64,000 nt of DNA from Bacteroidota bacterium (GTDB lineage Bacteria; Bacteroidota; Bacteroidia; Chitinophagales; Chitinophagaceae): positions 478,409-542,408 of the forward strand of contig JACPEA010000002.1 in assembly GCA_016183765.1 (NCBI GenBank). The letters run 5' to 3'. The notes under the pieces were generated by a model that saw only the letters and a list, made by a program, of their open reading frames with translations, searched no databases and was not told where the DNA came from. The translations under genes and the position numbers were made by a program. The stretch's first letter is position 1. Every line of letters begins with the position of its first letter. This document shows, piece after piece, positions 34,672-43,096 of the stretch.

Positions 34672-35319
34672 ATGCGAGACCAGAGAACAGCCAGGAAGGC
34701 GATTGCTATGGCATGGAGTGAAGCCTGGGAAAACCCCATTTTTAAAAAGAAGACCATCGTATACAGTAGCCTGCTGATCGGGCTGTTATGCGTGTTCCCG
34801 TATTTTTTTACATATATAGAACAGAGAGAAGGTATTCAATTACAGGATCCCCTGCTGGATGCCATCCCGGGGATCGATGTATCGCTGGCCACTTTCCTGG
34901 TGATCTGGTCCATGACGCTTTTTCTCTGGACAAGGCTGCTGCAAACACCTTCCCTCTTCCTGCTGACACTCTGTTCGATGGTGGTTCTTTTTATTTCGAG
35001 ACTGATCAGCATCAGCCTGGTACCCTTGAATCCGCCAGAGGGACTGATCCCATTGAAAGATCCCATCGTGAGCCTGTTTTACGGAGGTACCGATGTGTTC
35101 ATTACCAAAGATCTTTTTTATTCAGGGCATACTTCCACGCAGTTCCTGTTCTTTCTTTGCCTGAAGCAGAAAAGGGATAAGATGATCGCGTTGGCGGCAT
35201 CCATTATTGTGGGTGCGCTGGTATTGATACAACATGTGCATTATACCATCGATGTGGCTGCAGCTTTTGTGTTTACCTGGCCTATTTACCTGATCGGCAA
35301 AAGGCTGGCCAAACATTGA
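34672..35319 (+). CDS. PAP2-like (sphingomyelin synthase-type PAP2_C) membrane phosphatase
   Basis: A protein of 215 residues with five or six membrane segments. Catalytic signatures of the PAP2_C type are DLFYSGHTSTQFLFFLCLKQ (S-G-H-T) and IQHVHYTIDVAAAFVFTW (H-Y-T-x-D). Family members act on phospholipid or sphingolipid head groups; Bacteroidota make sphingolipids, so a lipid-phosphate substrate is plausible, but the reaction is not shown. The downstream BamA-like gene is convergent 5 bp away. Confidence 0.8.
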   Translation: MRDQRTARKAIAMAWSEAWENPIFKKKTIVYSSLLIGLLCVFPYFFTYIEQREGIQLQDPLLDAIPGIDVSLATFLVIWSMTLFLWTRLLQTPSLFLLTLCSMVVLFISRLISISLVPLNPPEGLIPLKDPIVSLFYGGTDVFITKDLFYSGHTSTQFLFFLCLKQKRDKMIALAASIIVGALVLIQHVHYTIDVAAAFVFTWPIYLIGKRLAKH

Positions 35320-35324
35320 TCCAC

Positions 35325-36422
35325 TCAGAAAGCTTCGCCCAGCTGCAGGTAAAATCCATTGTTCTTACCCTGGCCGATGCCGTAATCGATGCGGATATTG
35401 AGTTTTTCCTTTTTGTTCACGGCAAAACGCAGACCACCGCCATAGGAGTATTTCAAATCGTTAACCGCATAATCCGAGAAATTCCTGCCCACCGTGCCTG
35501 TTCCGCCAAACAGCACAGCGCTGAACCGTTTGTACAAGGGTAACCGGTATTCTGCCTGGAACACGATCTGGTTCTTATCCTTATACCGTCCATCATAATA
35601 GCCCCGCATACGGTTGGCGCCGCCGAAAGAGGCAAGGCTTCGGATGGGTACATCACCGGTATTATTGAAACTGAATAACTGGAAAGCCAGCACATTCTTT
35701 TTCACCGCTACATATTTACGCAGGTCGAACACGAAATTGGTGTACACATAATCGGAACCCCAGAACTTACTGAAATGATTCAGGGAGAACTGGTAGAAAA
35801 AACCCCGGTCCGGTGCAAATGCATTGTTGCGGTTGTCCCAGGTAAGGCTTCCCCCCAGACCGGATACATGATAATCATACCTGCCCGCCACCTGCTGCTG
35901 GTCGAATTTGCCACCAGACTGGTAAGTGATATCCCATACTTTCTGTTTCTCAAACAATATGCCGGCAAAAACATGAGGGGCTATTTTACGCAACAGGTGC
36001 AGGTAAACATAATACTGTTTGAACTTATAAGGTTCCTCATCCGCATCACGGGTGTTTTTGCCCAGTCCCCAGAATTTATCCGGGTAAGAGCTGAAAGAAA
36101 GCTGTTCGTTCAGGATGTATTTTTCCTTATCAAAATACTGGGATCCATTGATGGCGGTGACCAATTGTTTTTTGGTGGAGTACAGCAACAATACCTGCAT
36201 ATTGGAGGTCCTGGAAACGGTATCGGCCCGGTTCGGACGAAACGTGAGCGAGCCCACGGAGCCAAAAGACCAACCCGTTTCAATGGAACGGGCGATCACC
36301 GGGAAAAAAAGCAGGCTCTTTTGTTTAATACTGTCTTTTTGCGCAGAAACAGGCAAATACAGGGATAAAAAGCCCAAAAACAGACCGGAATATACCAGGA
36401 ACAGGAATCGTTTACATCTCAT
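35325..36422 (-). CDS. BamA/TamA-type outer-membrane beta-barrel protein
   Basis: A protein of 365 residues with a signal peptide (LFLVYSGLFLGFLSLYLPVSA). There is no POTRA-like N-terminal series; the protein is essentially a surface-antigen (bacterial surface antigen D15) barrel. The C-terminal barrel has the typical LASFGGANRMRGYYDGRYKD and QIVFQAEYRLPLYKRFSAVL (the R-G-Y motif). It ends in a short amphipathic strand FYLQLGEAF. It might be a porin-like or lipid-related barrel; too short to be full-length BamA. Function beyond fold is not assigned. Confidence 0.82.
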   Translation of the reverse strand: MRCKRFLFLVYSGLFLGFLSLYLPVSAQKDSIKQKSLLFFPVIARSIETGWSFGSVGSLTFRPNRADTVSRTSNMQVLLLYSTKKQLVTAINGSQYFDKEKYILNEQLSFSSYPDKFWGLGKNTRDADEEPYKFKQYYVYLHLLRKIAPHVFAGILFEKQKVWDITYQSGGKFDQQQVAGRYDYHVSGLGGSLTWDNRNNAFAPDRGFFYQFSLNHFSKFWGSDYVYTNFVFDLRKYVAVKKNVLAFQLFSFNNTGDVPIRSLASFGGANRMRGYYDGRYKDKNQIVFQAEYRLPLYKRFSAVLFGGTGTVGRNFSDYAVNDLKYSYGGGLRFAVNKKEKLNIRIDYGIGQGKNNGFYLQLGEAF

Positions 36423-36570
36423 AAAAGCTGTAAATTAACCTCTTATACTTTAACAAGAGAAAAACTCCTTATAAAATGCGTAGATTTGCTGTCATTTTGT
36501 GCATTTTCAGGTAACAATTTTGTAATATTAATTTAACATTATAGTCATCAACAACGCAACAGGATCAGGA

Positions 36571-37383
36571 ATGAAAAAACGGGAAAGTCATTTTGAGCTG
36601 GGAGATACGGTTACTGCGGAGCAATTGAACTTCTTTGACGAGCAAGGCGTCATTGTTTTCAGGAATTTTATCAGCCGGGAAAAAGTGGCCGTTTATATCA
36701 ATGAACTGAAACGGCTGGAAGCACTCTGGCTGGAAGAGAAACGCGATAAAGTGAATGGTATTCCCTTGAAATTCGGCAGGGATGAGCAGGGCAACAAGAC
36801 CATCCAGCGCCTCTGCTTCAGTTCACTTTACAGTGAGCCGCTGCATCATTTACTGGAAGAGCCCAGGCTGAAGGCCCTGATGGCTTTTCTCTCGCCTTAT
36901 GAAGGGCGTATTGCGGAGAACGAGAAAGATGGCCTGGTGATCAATAACTACATCAACACCCCCAACAGCACTTTCACACAGATGGGCTGGCATACCGATT
37001 CGCCCCGCGACCTGTTCCTGGGCCAAAAGATCATGCCAATGCTGAATGTGGGTATCCACCTGGATGATTGTCCGTTTGAAAATGGCGGTCTCAGGGTAAT
37101 CCCAGGAACCCACAAGCAGAACATGTTAAAGCTGCTCTTTGGCAAGAAATATTTTATTGACAACAATGATGATCCGCGTGAAGTGGGTTTTGATATGCAT
37201 GCCGGGGATCTTTCGGTACATGACGGACGCCTGTGGCACCGGGTAAAACAATCTCCCAAATTCGGGGAAGAAAGCCGCCGCCGTGTGATGTATGTACCCA
37301 TGGTTACCGGGAAATACAAACCCAAGGATGAGAACAGTAAAACGCCTTTTTACCATCGTTTCACCGGCAAAGTGCATCATTGA
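36571..37383 (+). CDS. Phytanoyl-CoA dioxygenase (PhyH) family Fe(II)/2-oxoglutarate enzyme
   Basis: A protein of 270 residues. The facial triad is visible: H-x-D in MGWHTDSPRDLF and a distal His in LSVHDGRLWHRVKQSP, with the preceding PFENGGLRVIPGTHKQNML. The N-terminus EQLNFFDEQGVIVFRNFIS is the family start. These enzymes hydroxylate small molecules using Fe(II) and 2-oxoglutarate; the substrate is unknown. A TAGATTTG (36481-36488) resembling the -7 consensus lies 83 bp upstream of the ATG. A terminator follows at 37407. Confidence 0.85.
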   Translation: MKKRESHFELGDTVTAEQLNFFDEQGVIVFRNFISREKVAVYINELKRLEALWLEEKRDKVNGIPLKFGRDEQGNKTIQRLCFSSLYSEPLHHLLEEPRLKALMAFLSPYEGRIAENEKDGLVINNYINTPNSTFTQMGWHTDSPRDLFLGQKIMPMLNVGIHLDDCPFENGGLRVIPGTHKQNMLKLLFGKKYFIDNNDDPREVGFDMHAGDLSVHDGRLWHRVKQSPKFGEESRRRVMYVPMVTGKYKPKDENSKTPFYHRFTGKVHH

Positions 37384-37406
37384 TCTATTGGATACAAATT
37401 TGCAGG

Positions 37407-37432
37407 AGCCAACGCATTGTTGGCTTTTTGCT
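37407..37432 (+). terminator. Rho-independent terminator after the PhyH gene
   Basis: A 7-bp perfect stem, AGCCAAC (37407-37413) with GTTGGCT (37419-37425) and a 5-base loop, is followed by TTTTGCTTTT. It lies 24 bp after the stop at 37383. Confidence 0.75.
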
Positions 37433-37494
37433 TTTATTATTGCAGCATGGCAGCTAACCGGCAACAGGCCTGCTGCAGATAAAATAACCGTATT

Positions 37495-38274
37495 ATGTCC
37501 TACGCATTGATCACAGGCGCCAGTAAAGGAATTGGCAGAGCTATTGCCAGGGAACTGGCCGCAAAAAAAACCGATCTACTACTGGTGGCCCGAAGCGAGC
37601 AGCTATTGCAGGCACTGGCGGCAGAACTGTCGGCACAGTACGGCGTAAAAACAGCCTGGCTGGCCATAGACCTGGCAAAACAGGATGCACCCACCCGCAT
37701 TAATCAATGGGTAACAGAACAGGACTATCCCGTGCATATACTGGTGAACAATGCCGGTTTTGGATTGGGAGGATCGTTTGAACAACACCCGGTAGAAGCC
37801 AACCGTGATATGATGCAGGTAAATATGCTGGTACCTGTAGAACTCTGCAGCCTGCTGATACCGGAATTAAAGAAACACCCCCGGGCCTATATCCTCAATA
37901 TAGCCAGTTCGGCAGCTTACCAGGCAGTTCCGGGTTTGTCCGTTTATGCCGCCACCAAGTCCTTTCTATTGAGTTTTAGCCGGGGTTTACAATACGAATT
38001 AAGAAAAACTGCTATTTCTGTTACAGTGGTCAGTCCGGGAGGCACTGCCACCGAATTTGCCAGTACAGCCCGGTTAAGTGAAAAAGCCGTAAAAGCCGGG
38101 GAAAAACTGAATATGACCGCCGAAGCCGTGGCCCGACTGGCCGTAAAAGCCATGTTTGCCAGGAAAACAGAGCTGATCACCGGCTGGTTAAATAAAGTGG
38201 GGGCCGCACTGGTATGGCTATTGCCCAAACAGCTAACAGAAAAAACAGCCGCGGGTATCTATGAAATAAAATAA
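37495..38274 (+). CDS. Short-chain dehydrogenase/reductase (SDR)
   Basis: A protein of 259 residues. Cofactor loop: LITGASKGIGRAIAR. NNAG motif: ILVNNAGFGLGGSF. Catalytic Ser-Tyr-Lys: NIASSAAYQAVPGLSVYAAT followed by KSF. This is a classical SDR using NAD(P)(H); the substrate is not evident. It is the last gene before the tRNA-Arg, with 73 bp between them, and has a normal base composition for the core chromosome. Confidence 0.9.
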   Translation: MSYALITGASKGIGRAIARELAAKKTDLLLVARSEQLLQALAAELSAQYGVKTAWLAIDLAKQDAPTRINQWVTEQDYPVHILVNNAGFGLGGSFEQHPVEANRDMMQVNMLVPVELCSLLIPELKKHPRAYILNIASSAAYQAVPGLSVYAATKSFLLSFSRGLQYELRKTAISVTVVSPGGTATEFASTARLSEKAVKAGEKLNMTAEAVARLAVKAMFARKTELITGWLNKVGAALVWLLPKQLTEKTAAGIYEIK

Positions 38275-38299
38275 TTTAACAGGAATCAAGTGTTAGGTT

Positions 38300-38329
38300 T
38301 TGTCAATTCTTGTTTAGGTCTTATATTTG
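38300..38329 (+). promoter_or_regulatory. Promoter of tRNA-Arg
   Basis: TTG at 38300-38302 and TATATTTG at 38322-38329 with exactly 19 bp between them, a textbook Bacteroidetes promoter. The -7 element ends 18 bp before the tRNA. Confidence 0.8.
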
Positions 38330-38347
38330 CAACCCCAAACGGGAAAT

Positions 38348-38421
38348 GGCTGCGTAGCTCAACTGAATAGAGCATCTGACTACGGATCAGAAGGTTTCAG
38401 GTTTGAATCCTGACGCGGTCA
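38348..38421 (+). tRNA. tRNA-Arg (anticodon ACG)
   Basis: The 74-base sequence folds as a cloverleaf. The acceptor stem is GGCTGCG with CGCGGTC (two G-T pairs). The D stem is GCTC/GAGC, the anticodon stem TCTGA/TCAGA with loop CTACGGA, and the T stem TCAGG/CCTGA with loop TTTGAAT. The discriminator is A and CCA is not encoded. The anticodon ACG is at 38382-38384, so it reads CGN arginine codons (A34 is normally edited to inosine). It marks the left boundary of the putative mobile element. Confidence 0.95.
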
Positions 38422-38432
38422 CTAATAAAGAG

Positions 38433-38456
38433 CCTCACATCCTGTGAGGTTTTTTT
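38433..38456 (+). terminator. Rho-independent terminator of tRNA-Arg
   Basis: The stem CCTCACA / TGTGAGG with loop TCC is followed by seven T residues, 11 bp after the tRNA end. Confidence 0.88.
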
Positions 38457-38762
38457 ATGCCCGTATCTATTCATCTCCAATTATTTATACCGTTTACAGG
38501 AATTATTTTCAGTCTGAAATTTATCGCTGTTACGGTCTCATCTTTCAGCCCAAAAATGGAATCCTAAAAAAGTTGCCTAACATTTTGCCTAACATTTGAG
38601 AAAACTTAATACCTTATCCCGGTTAATCCCATTTAACCAGCCATCTTTTAAAGAACTGTCTATGCTTCGATGTAAGCAGTTAACGTCTTAAAGTTACTTA
38701 AGTTTTTTCACCCCACGAAACGCCCTGCTTCATTCTTTTAATTGACTTGGAAAAGATTGGTT
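38457..38762. other. Gene-free left end of the putative element
   Basis: About 300 bp of A/T-rich sequence without a credible ORF between the tRNA terminator and the first cargo gene. It contains the 12-bp tandem repeat at 38573-38596. Integrase-binding or recombination functions are possible, but no motif proves this. Confidence 0.6.
38573..38596. repeat. Exact 12-bp tandem repeat TTGCCTAACATT x2
   Basis: Two adjacent identical copies, 38573-38584 and 38585-38596, about 150 bp to the right of the tRNA. Short direct repeats near an element end can be integrase arm-type sites; this role is inferred from position only. Confidence 0.6.
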
Positions 38763-40010
38763 TCAAGACTGAAGAGCAATAATATCAAGTAACGTAACGG
38801 CAAAAGATTCGATAGTTTTAGCCCCATGATTTTCCAGATGGTAATAGTATTGATTGAATACCCCTTTCTTCAACTCCAGGTTATAACGGATGATTCTCCT
38901 TCTGCTGTGCCCCCCTTCGCCATGAACACGGATATCCTTATCGTTGGAGAGATATATACTCATCGACAAATGATATTTAGATATGGTAAATTCAGTGTCA
39001 CTTATCTTTTTCAAAACCAGATCATGTCCACGTTCAATGCCGAGGTTAAGCAGCGCGGCTTTTTCGCTTAGAATATCATAAAGCAGGTTCAGTCCTTCTA
39101 TTCCCTTTGGCTTAAGTTCAGGATAACCCATCTTCAACTTAAACCTCTTTGGATTTTTAAAATAGTCCACAATTATCGGCCAACGATATTTTTCATCGAC
39201 CAATTTATCACACCTTGAGAACCCTTTTACACCAAGATAAATACCTATATGTCTTAAAAAAAATAATGGCTGCTGTATATATTGATACTTGATTTTTTTC
39301 AGGCTTTTATCAGTTTCCTTATAAGATGCACCCTTATAAACACCAGATACAGGAATCGATTTTGTATATTTTTTAATTTTTTCCCTGCTTGTGTCGTAAT
39401 TCAAAGTGGTAAATGCCATTTGCACATCAGATTCTTTTTTCCCAAATGTGTAACTATTATATAATTCAACTTTATTTACAAAGTGCCATTTTCCATTTGG
39501 CTTGGTTTGATAATACAATTCCAATGAATAATGTTGACCTCTGTCTAAAGAATCCTTCGACCTGTGGACCACTTCCCCCAAGAGAAGGTTAATAGACTTA
39601 TCAGAATTTGGCAGGATGGCAATCGGTTTGAAAGGATATATGTTTTCTGGTGTAGCCTTTTTATCTTCCAGCCTGATATTTTCGGCCAATTCTGATGCAT
39701 AATATATTACCGTACTTGGGTTTATTTCGCCAGAGACATAAAATCTGACTGCAAAATCATAGATCATGCCGTATTTTTTCCGATGATTCCCTATTTGCAC
39801 AGAAAGCAAGATATATTCCAGTTCCTGTCGACAGTGTTTCACTTCAGGGTCAAGTTGAAAAAAGACCTGTGAACCCGTAAATACCTTCGGGTTAAACCGA
39901 AGTATATAATTATCTACAAATGCATAAGCGCCTAATAAACCACCGACTGTTCCTACAAGATTAGGAAGCCATTTTTGGGAGAAGAAAGTGAATATATCTA
40001 ACAGGTCCAT
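38763..40010 (-). CDS. Membrane-anchored protein of unknown function (cargo)
   Basis: A protein of 415 residues with one N-terminal hydrophobic segment (NLVGTVGGLLGAYAFVDNYI) and a long hydrophilic remainder, rich in lysine, tyrosine and asparagine. Notable stretches are LLGEVVHRSKDSLDRGQHYS, IGIYLGVKGFSRCDKLVDEK and a C-terminal IRYNLELKKGVFNQYYYHLE. I recognise no family. It is transcribed away from the AlbA_2 gene, with only 69 bp between the starts, and a 14-bp-arm palindrome is inside that space. Its low GC content differs from the core genes, pointing to acquired DNA. Confidence 0.7.
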   Translation of the reverse strand: MDLLDIFTFFSQKWLPNLVGTVGGLLGAYAFVDNYILRFNPKVFTGSQVFFQLDPEVKHCRQELEYILLSVQIGNHRKKYGMIYDFAVRFYVSGEINPSTVIYYASELAENIRLEDKKATPENIYPFKPIAILPNSDKSINLLLGEVVHRSKDSLDRGQHYSLELYYQTKPNGKWHFVNKVELYNSYTFGKKESDVQMAFTTLNYDTSREKIKKYTKSIPVSGVYKGASYKETDKSLKKIKYQYIQQPLFFLRHIGIYLGVKGFSRCDKLVDEKYRWPIIVDYFKNPKRFKLKMGYPELKPKGIEGLNLLYDILSEKAALLNLGIERGHDLVLKKISDTEFTISKYHLSMSIYLSNDKDIRVHGEGGHSRRRIIRYNLELKKGVFNQYYYHLENHGAKTIESFAVTLLDIIALQS

Positions 40011-40024
40011 TCAGGCTATTTTCT

Positions 40025-40060
40025 GTGATATAAAGATAATTTAAAATATCTTTATATCAC
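40025..40060. repeat. Perfect 14-bp-arm palindrome between divergent cargo genes
   Basis: GTGATATAAAGATA (40025-40038) and TATCTTTATATCAC (40047-40060) are exact reverse complements with an 8-bp spacer ATTTAAAA. It lies 14 bp from the start codon at 40010 (minus) and 19 bp from the ATG at 40080 (plus). Position and symmetry suggest an operator controlling both genes. Confidence 0.85.
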
Positions 40061-40079
40061 TCTATAAAAAAAACACCAA

Positions 40080-41258
40080 ATGATCTCAAAACCTCTCAAT
40101 GAAATAGTGTTCGCCGATCTTGAGGCCCTGATCACCAACCAGGTAATGGAAGGGCGGACGATAGAATATAAACAGCAAGTTAGCTTAAGCACAGATAATG
40201 ATAAAAAAGAGTTCTTAGCTGATGTATCTTCCTTTGCAAACGCTGCTGGTGGCGATTTGATCATTGGAATGAAGGCCAATAATGGTATTCCTGAAACTAT
40301 CGTTGGTATTCCTTCGGAAAATATAGATGCTCTTATCCTGCAGATGGAATCGCTCGTCAGGGATGGCATTGCCAATCGGATCAATGGTATCATATTCCAA
40401 AAAATCTCATCGTATTCTAATCACGCGTTGCTGATACATATTCCCAAAAGCTGGAGTGGCCCTCACCAGGTTGTTTTAAAAGGAACAGATAAATTTTACA
40501 ACAGAAGCAGCAATGGCAAATACAAAATGGATATTACAGAACTACGATCGGCGTTTGTTGCAACAAATACAGCAACCGAACAAATGAGAAAGTTTGTGAA
40601 GGAACGTATTGCCGAAATCGAGGCTGATGAAGGTCCAGTACCAATGGGTAAAAAAGGGAAAATACTGATTCAGTTAATTCCATATTCAAGCCTGCAGCCA
40701 GGCTTCTCAATCGAAATTCAATCTAAAGAATTATACAACTTGCGACCACTCGGAGTTGATAGTTATACACCAAAGTATAACCTAAACGGAGTTATCAATT
40801 ACCCAGTGCCCCACACAAACGAAAAACGCATCAATGGGTATGTACAGGTATATAAAAACGGTATCATAGAAACCGGCAATTCCGAGTATCTTCATGAATA
40901 TATGACTGGACAATTAATAATTCCTGTTTCTTCCGGACTTAACTATGAAATAGGCATCGTTGATGCCCTTACCAACTATTTAGATTTTTATCAAAAAGCT
41001 GGAATCGGCTTTCCTGTGGTGGTTTTTATCTCGCTCATTCATGTAAAAGACTACTATGTAGCAACTGAGGGCAGAGGGACGCTGTTTAAAGCTGGCAAAC
41101 TTGATAAAGACATTATCCGACTCCCAGAGATCATTGTCAATCGTATTGATGATAACATCCCTTTACTTTTAAAACCCGTTTTTGATACCATTTGGAATGG
41201 CTGCGGACATGCCGGGTCTCAAAACTATGATCAGGCCGGCACCTGGAGACCACGATAA
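40080..41258 (+). CDS. AlbA_2 (Schlafen-like) domain protein
   Basis: A protein of 392 residues. Residues about 18-140 are an AlbA_2 domain: VMEGRTIEYKQQVSLSTDND, FLADVSSFANAAGGDLIIGM and GTDKFYNRSSNGKYKMDITE (PF04326, putative DNA-binding/Schlafen core). No C-terminal helicase or HATPase domain is visible; the remaining roughly 250 residues are mixed alpha-beta of unknown function. AlbA_2 proteins are often transcription regulators or appear in defence islands. The upstream palindrome could be its own binding site. The next gene is on the same strand, 197 bp later. Confidence 0.78.
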   Translation: MISKPLNEIVFADLEALITNQVMEGRTIEYKQQVSLSTDNDKKEFLADVSSFANAAGGDLIIGMKANNGIPETIVGIPSENIDALILQMESLVRDGIANRINGIIFQKISSYSNHALLIHIPKSWSGPHQVVLKGTDKFYNRSSNGKYKMDITELRSAFVATNTATEQMRKFVKERIAEIEADEGPVPMGKKGKILIQLIPYSSLQPGFSIEIQSKELYNLRPLGVDSYTPKYNLNGVINYPVPHTNEKRINGYVQVYKNGIIETGNSEYLHEYMTGQLIIPVSSGLNYEIGIVDALTNYLDFYQKAGIGFPVVVFISLIHVKDYYVATEGRGTLFKAGKLDKDIIRLPEIIVNRIDDNIPLLLKPVFDTIWNGCGHAGSQNYDQAGTWRPR

Positions 41259-41455
41259 ACTTTTTTAGCGTCTTGCTGATCTGCTATATTATTTTCATTA
41301 TGATTTGTTATAAATAATTGCTTAAAAATTAGCCAGGCAGATGTGTAATCAGAAGACTCTCCGAGCAGGATTACAGTATAGGATTTAATGACCGAAATAT
41401 TTAAAATGGAAACTTTCGTTACTAACCATGCAAAAGACACAGTATATTAAGCTAT

Positions 41456-42469
41456 ATGGAAATCACAATAGGCCAAATATTCGATGTGCGAAAAAAGGTT
41501 CTTTTCCCAAAAAGAACCGGCGATGCTTTATACATGCTTTGTAAAGAAAGAGAAGAGGGAATTAAGCACGACTTCGATATTTGTTTGAAGGCATTTAATA
41601 GCCAGCTTATCAACTTTAAGAAAAACGAAGAGAAGTTATCAAAATGGCAAAAAGAAAAATGTAAAATCTGCGCTGGCAATCTTGGCCGGTACCTAGAATA
41701 TCTTGCCATTGAACTCGATAAGAAAATAATTGAGGAACACTGCAGACTGATAGCTGGCGCATCCGGCCCAATTATGCCTTTTATGCCGGATATAGTCCTG
41801 CTCTTGATCAACTCTTATCAGGGCGCTATTGAAACCGATCTTCACTGGATAGGCGATCTTGTACTCAACGACTATATCGATATATCCATTGGCGATTTTG
41901 ACTACAGTAAACTGGAGAAATACTTTCCTGGCCGTATTGAGAAAATTGAAAGTTTATGCAGAGAACTTGCATACATCGGGTATGTTTCATTACGGGCGGA
42001 TTCAATAAAAGAAGCAATCACCTGTCACAATACGAAACAACAAAAAGCAAGCAACCTACTTTTAATTACAATAATTGAGGGGCTGGTCAGGTCGCTTGGC
42101 CTTTATCTGGCGGGTAAACAATCACTAATACAGGATACTACCGACAAAAGAAAGTACGCCTCACTAGATGGTTTCTTACATAAAATACCCTGGAAAAAAG
42201 ACCTCAGTATTACCGACATTAAACTTGGTTTACTGACCGGTAATTATTCAGCTTACGACTATCCAAAAGAAAACAATGTCAAAACAAATCTGGCTGAACG
42301 GCTTAGCTTTTTAACTAGGCGTTTTAAGGATACCCGCAACGCGATATTACATGGTGAAGATACCGGGTACGCTAACGTTCTGAACAGTTTTATGAACTTT
42401 TCTGCGTTGTATGAGGTATTACTTACCATCAAAGAATACGATCAATTATACCCGTCACAAAAACGCTGA
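41456..42469 (+). CDS. Protein with C-terminal HEPN-like motif (cargo)
   Basis: A protein of 337 residues, mostly helical, with no signal peptide or membrane segment. A C-terminal stretch, SFLTRRFKDTRNAILHGEDT, contains R-N-A-I-L-H-G, matching the R-[NDH]-x3-H motif of HEPN ribonucleases. The preceding helix includes QKASNLLLITIIEGLVRSLG. HEPN proteins often act in abortive infection, toxin-antitoxin or CRISPR systems as RNA cutters. The match is a short motif and the overall family is not recognised, so an enzymatic role is only suggested. Nothing else in the protein marks a partner domain. Confidence 0.6.
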   Translation: MEITIGQIFDVRKKVLFPKRTGDALYMLCKEREEGIKHDFDICLKAFNSQLINFKKNEEKLSKWQKEKCKICAGNLGRYLEYLAIELDKKIIEEHCRLIAGASGPIMPFMPDIVLLLINSYQGAIETDLHWIGDLVLNDYIDISIGDFDYSKLEKYFPGRIEKIESLCRELAYIGYVSLRADSIKEAITCHNTKQQKASNLLLITIIEGLVRSLGLYLAGKQSLIQDTTDKRKYASLDGFLHKIPWKKDLSITDIKLGLLTGNYSAYDYPKENNVKTNLAERLSFLTRRFKDTRNAILHGEDTGYANVLNSFMNFSALYEVLLTIKEYDQLYPSQKR

Positions 42470-42475
42470 AGACGC

Positions 42476-42781
42476 TCAATTAATCCACTCATACTTCTTC
42501 TTCGGTCGCTTTTTCGCGATATACTCCATCACCTCGCTGTACAGGAAATAGACCCTACCCTGCTGCTTATGTGATGGAAGGCCCTGTTTAACCCATCCGG
42601 TCAGCGTGACCAGTGAGATGTTTAGTTTTCCAGCGATCTCCTTCCGGCTGATGAGTGCCTCCTGTTCATTGGTCACCAACACTTCTTTCGGTTTGGCAGC
42701 CTCCAGTGATTCTTTCACTGCCTCCTTTACCCATTTTCTGATATCCGCTTCCGTTGTAACCACTATCGTTTCCATACGCAC
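42476..42781 (-). CDS. Helix-turn-helix DNA-binding protein (excisionase-like)
   Basis: A protein of 101 residues. The N-terminal half is charged (TTEADIRKWVKEAVKESLEA). The C-terminal half has a winged helix-turn-helix: EALISRKEIAGKLNISLVTL, then GWVKQGLPSHKQQGRVYFLY, as in excisionase/MerR-type proteins. Such proteins guide recombination or gene regulation in mobile elements. It is the last gene of the tra operon, and its stop is 6 bp from the convergent HEPN-motif gene stop. Confidence 0.8.
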   Translation of the reverse strand: MRMETIVVTTEADIRKWVKEAVKESLEAAKPKEVLVTNEQEALISRKEIAGKLNISLVTLTGWVKQGLPSHKQQGRVYFLYSEVMEYIAKKRPKKKYEWIN

Positions 42782-42786
42782 ACTTT

Positions 42787-43086
42787 CTATAACTTGTTAA
42801 AATAAACTTTGCTTCGTCCTTTAGGATCAGTACACGGCTCGTATTTGCAATAACCGAAACCTGTAAGGTCATTCATACAACGGTTAAAGGTCCTTCGACT
42901 CATTCTTGCCTCTCGTATCACTTGTGTCCGGTAAACCATAATTGGGTTCTGCCATCCGACACAACTTCGCAATCGCAGCAGTGCAATATATAGTGTGATG
43001 TGAAAGGCGCCAATCCGAGGATCTTTCGCAATCGATTCATAAAATGCCTCCAGTTCCTCTCCCACTTTCTCAATCATGGCAAACAA
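42787..43086 (-). CDS. Small winged-helix-like mobile-element protein
   Basis: A protein of 99 residues. The sequence FHITLYIALLRLRSCVGWQN and MVYRTQVIREARMSRRTFNR, then LTGFGYCKYEPCTDPKGRSK, resembles a winged helix-turn-helix as found in replication-initiator-type or regulatory proteins of Bacteroidetes elements. It starts 10 bp downstream of the preceding gene's stop in the operon (43097). The fold is probable; the function is not known. Confidence 0.65.
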   Translation of the reverse strand: MFAMIEKVGEELEAFYESIAKDPRIGAFHITLYIALLRLRSCVGWQNPIMVYRTQVIREARMSRRTFNRCMNDLTGFGYCKYEPCTDPKGRSKVYFNKL

Positions 43087-43096
43087 TTAATCTTTA

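Noticed and set aside
41231..41440. 69-residue minus-strand frame in the gap between the AlbA_2 and HEPN-motif genes
   Set aside because: No ribosome-binding region, no family pattern, and it runs into the AlbA_2 gene.
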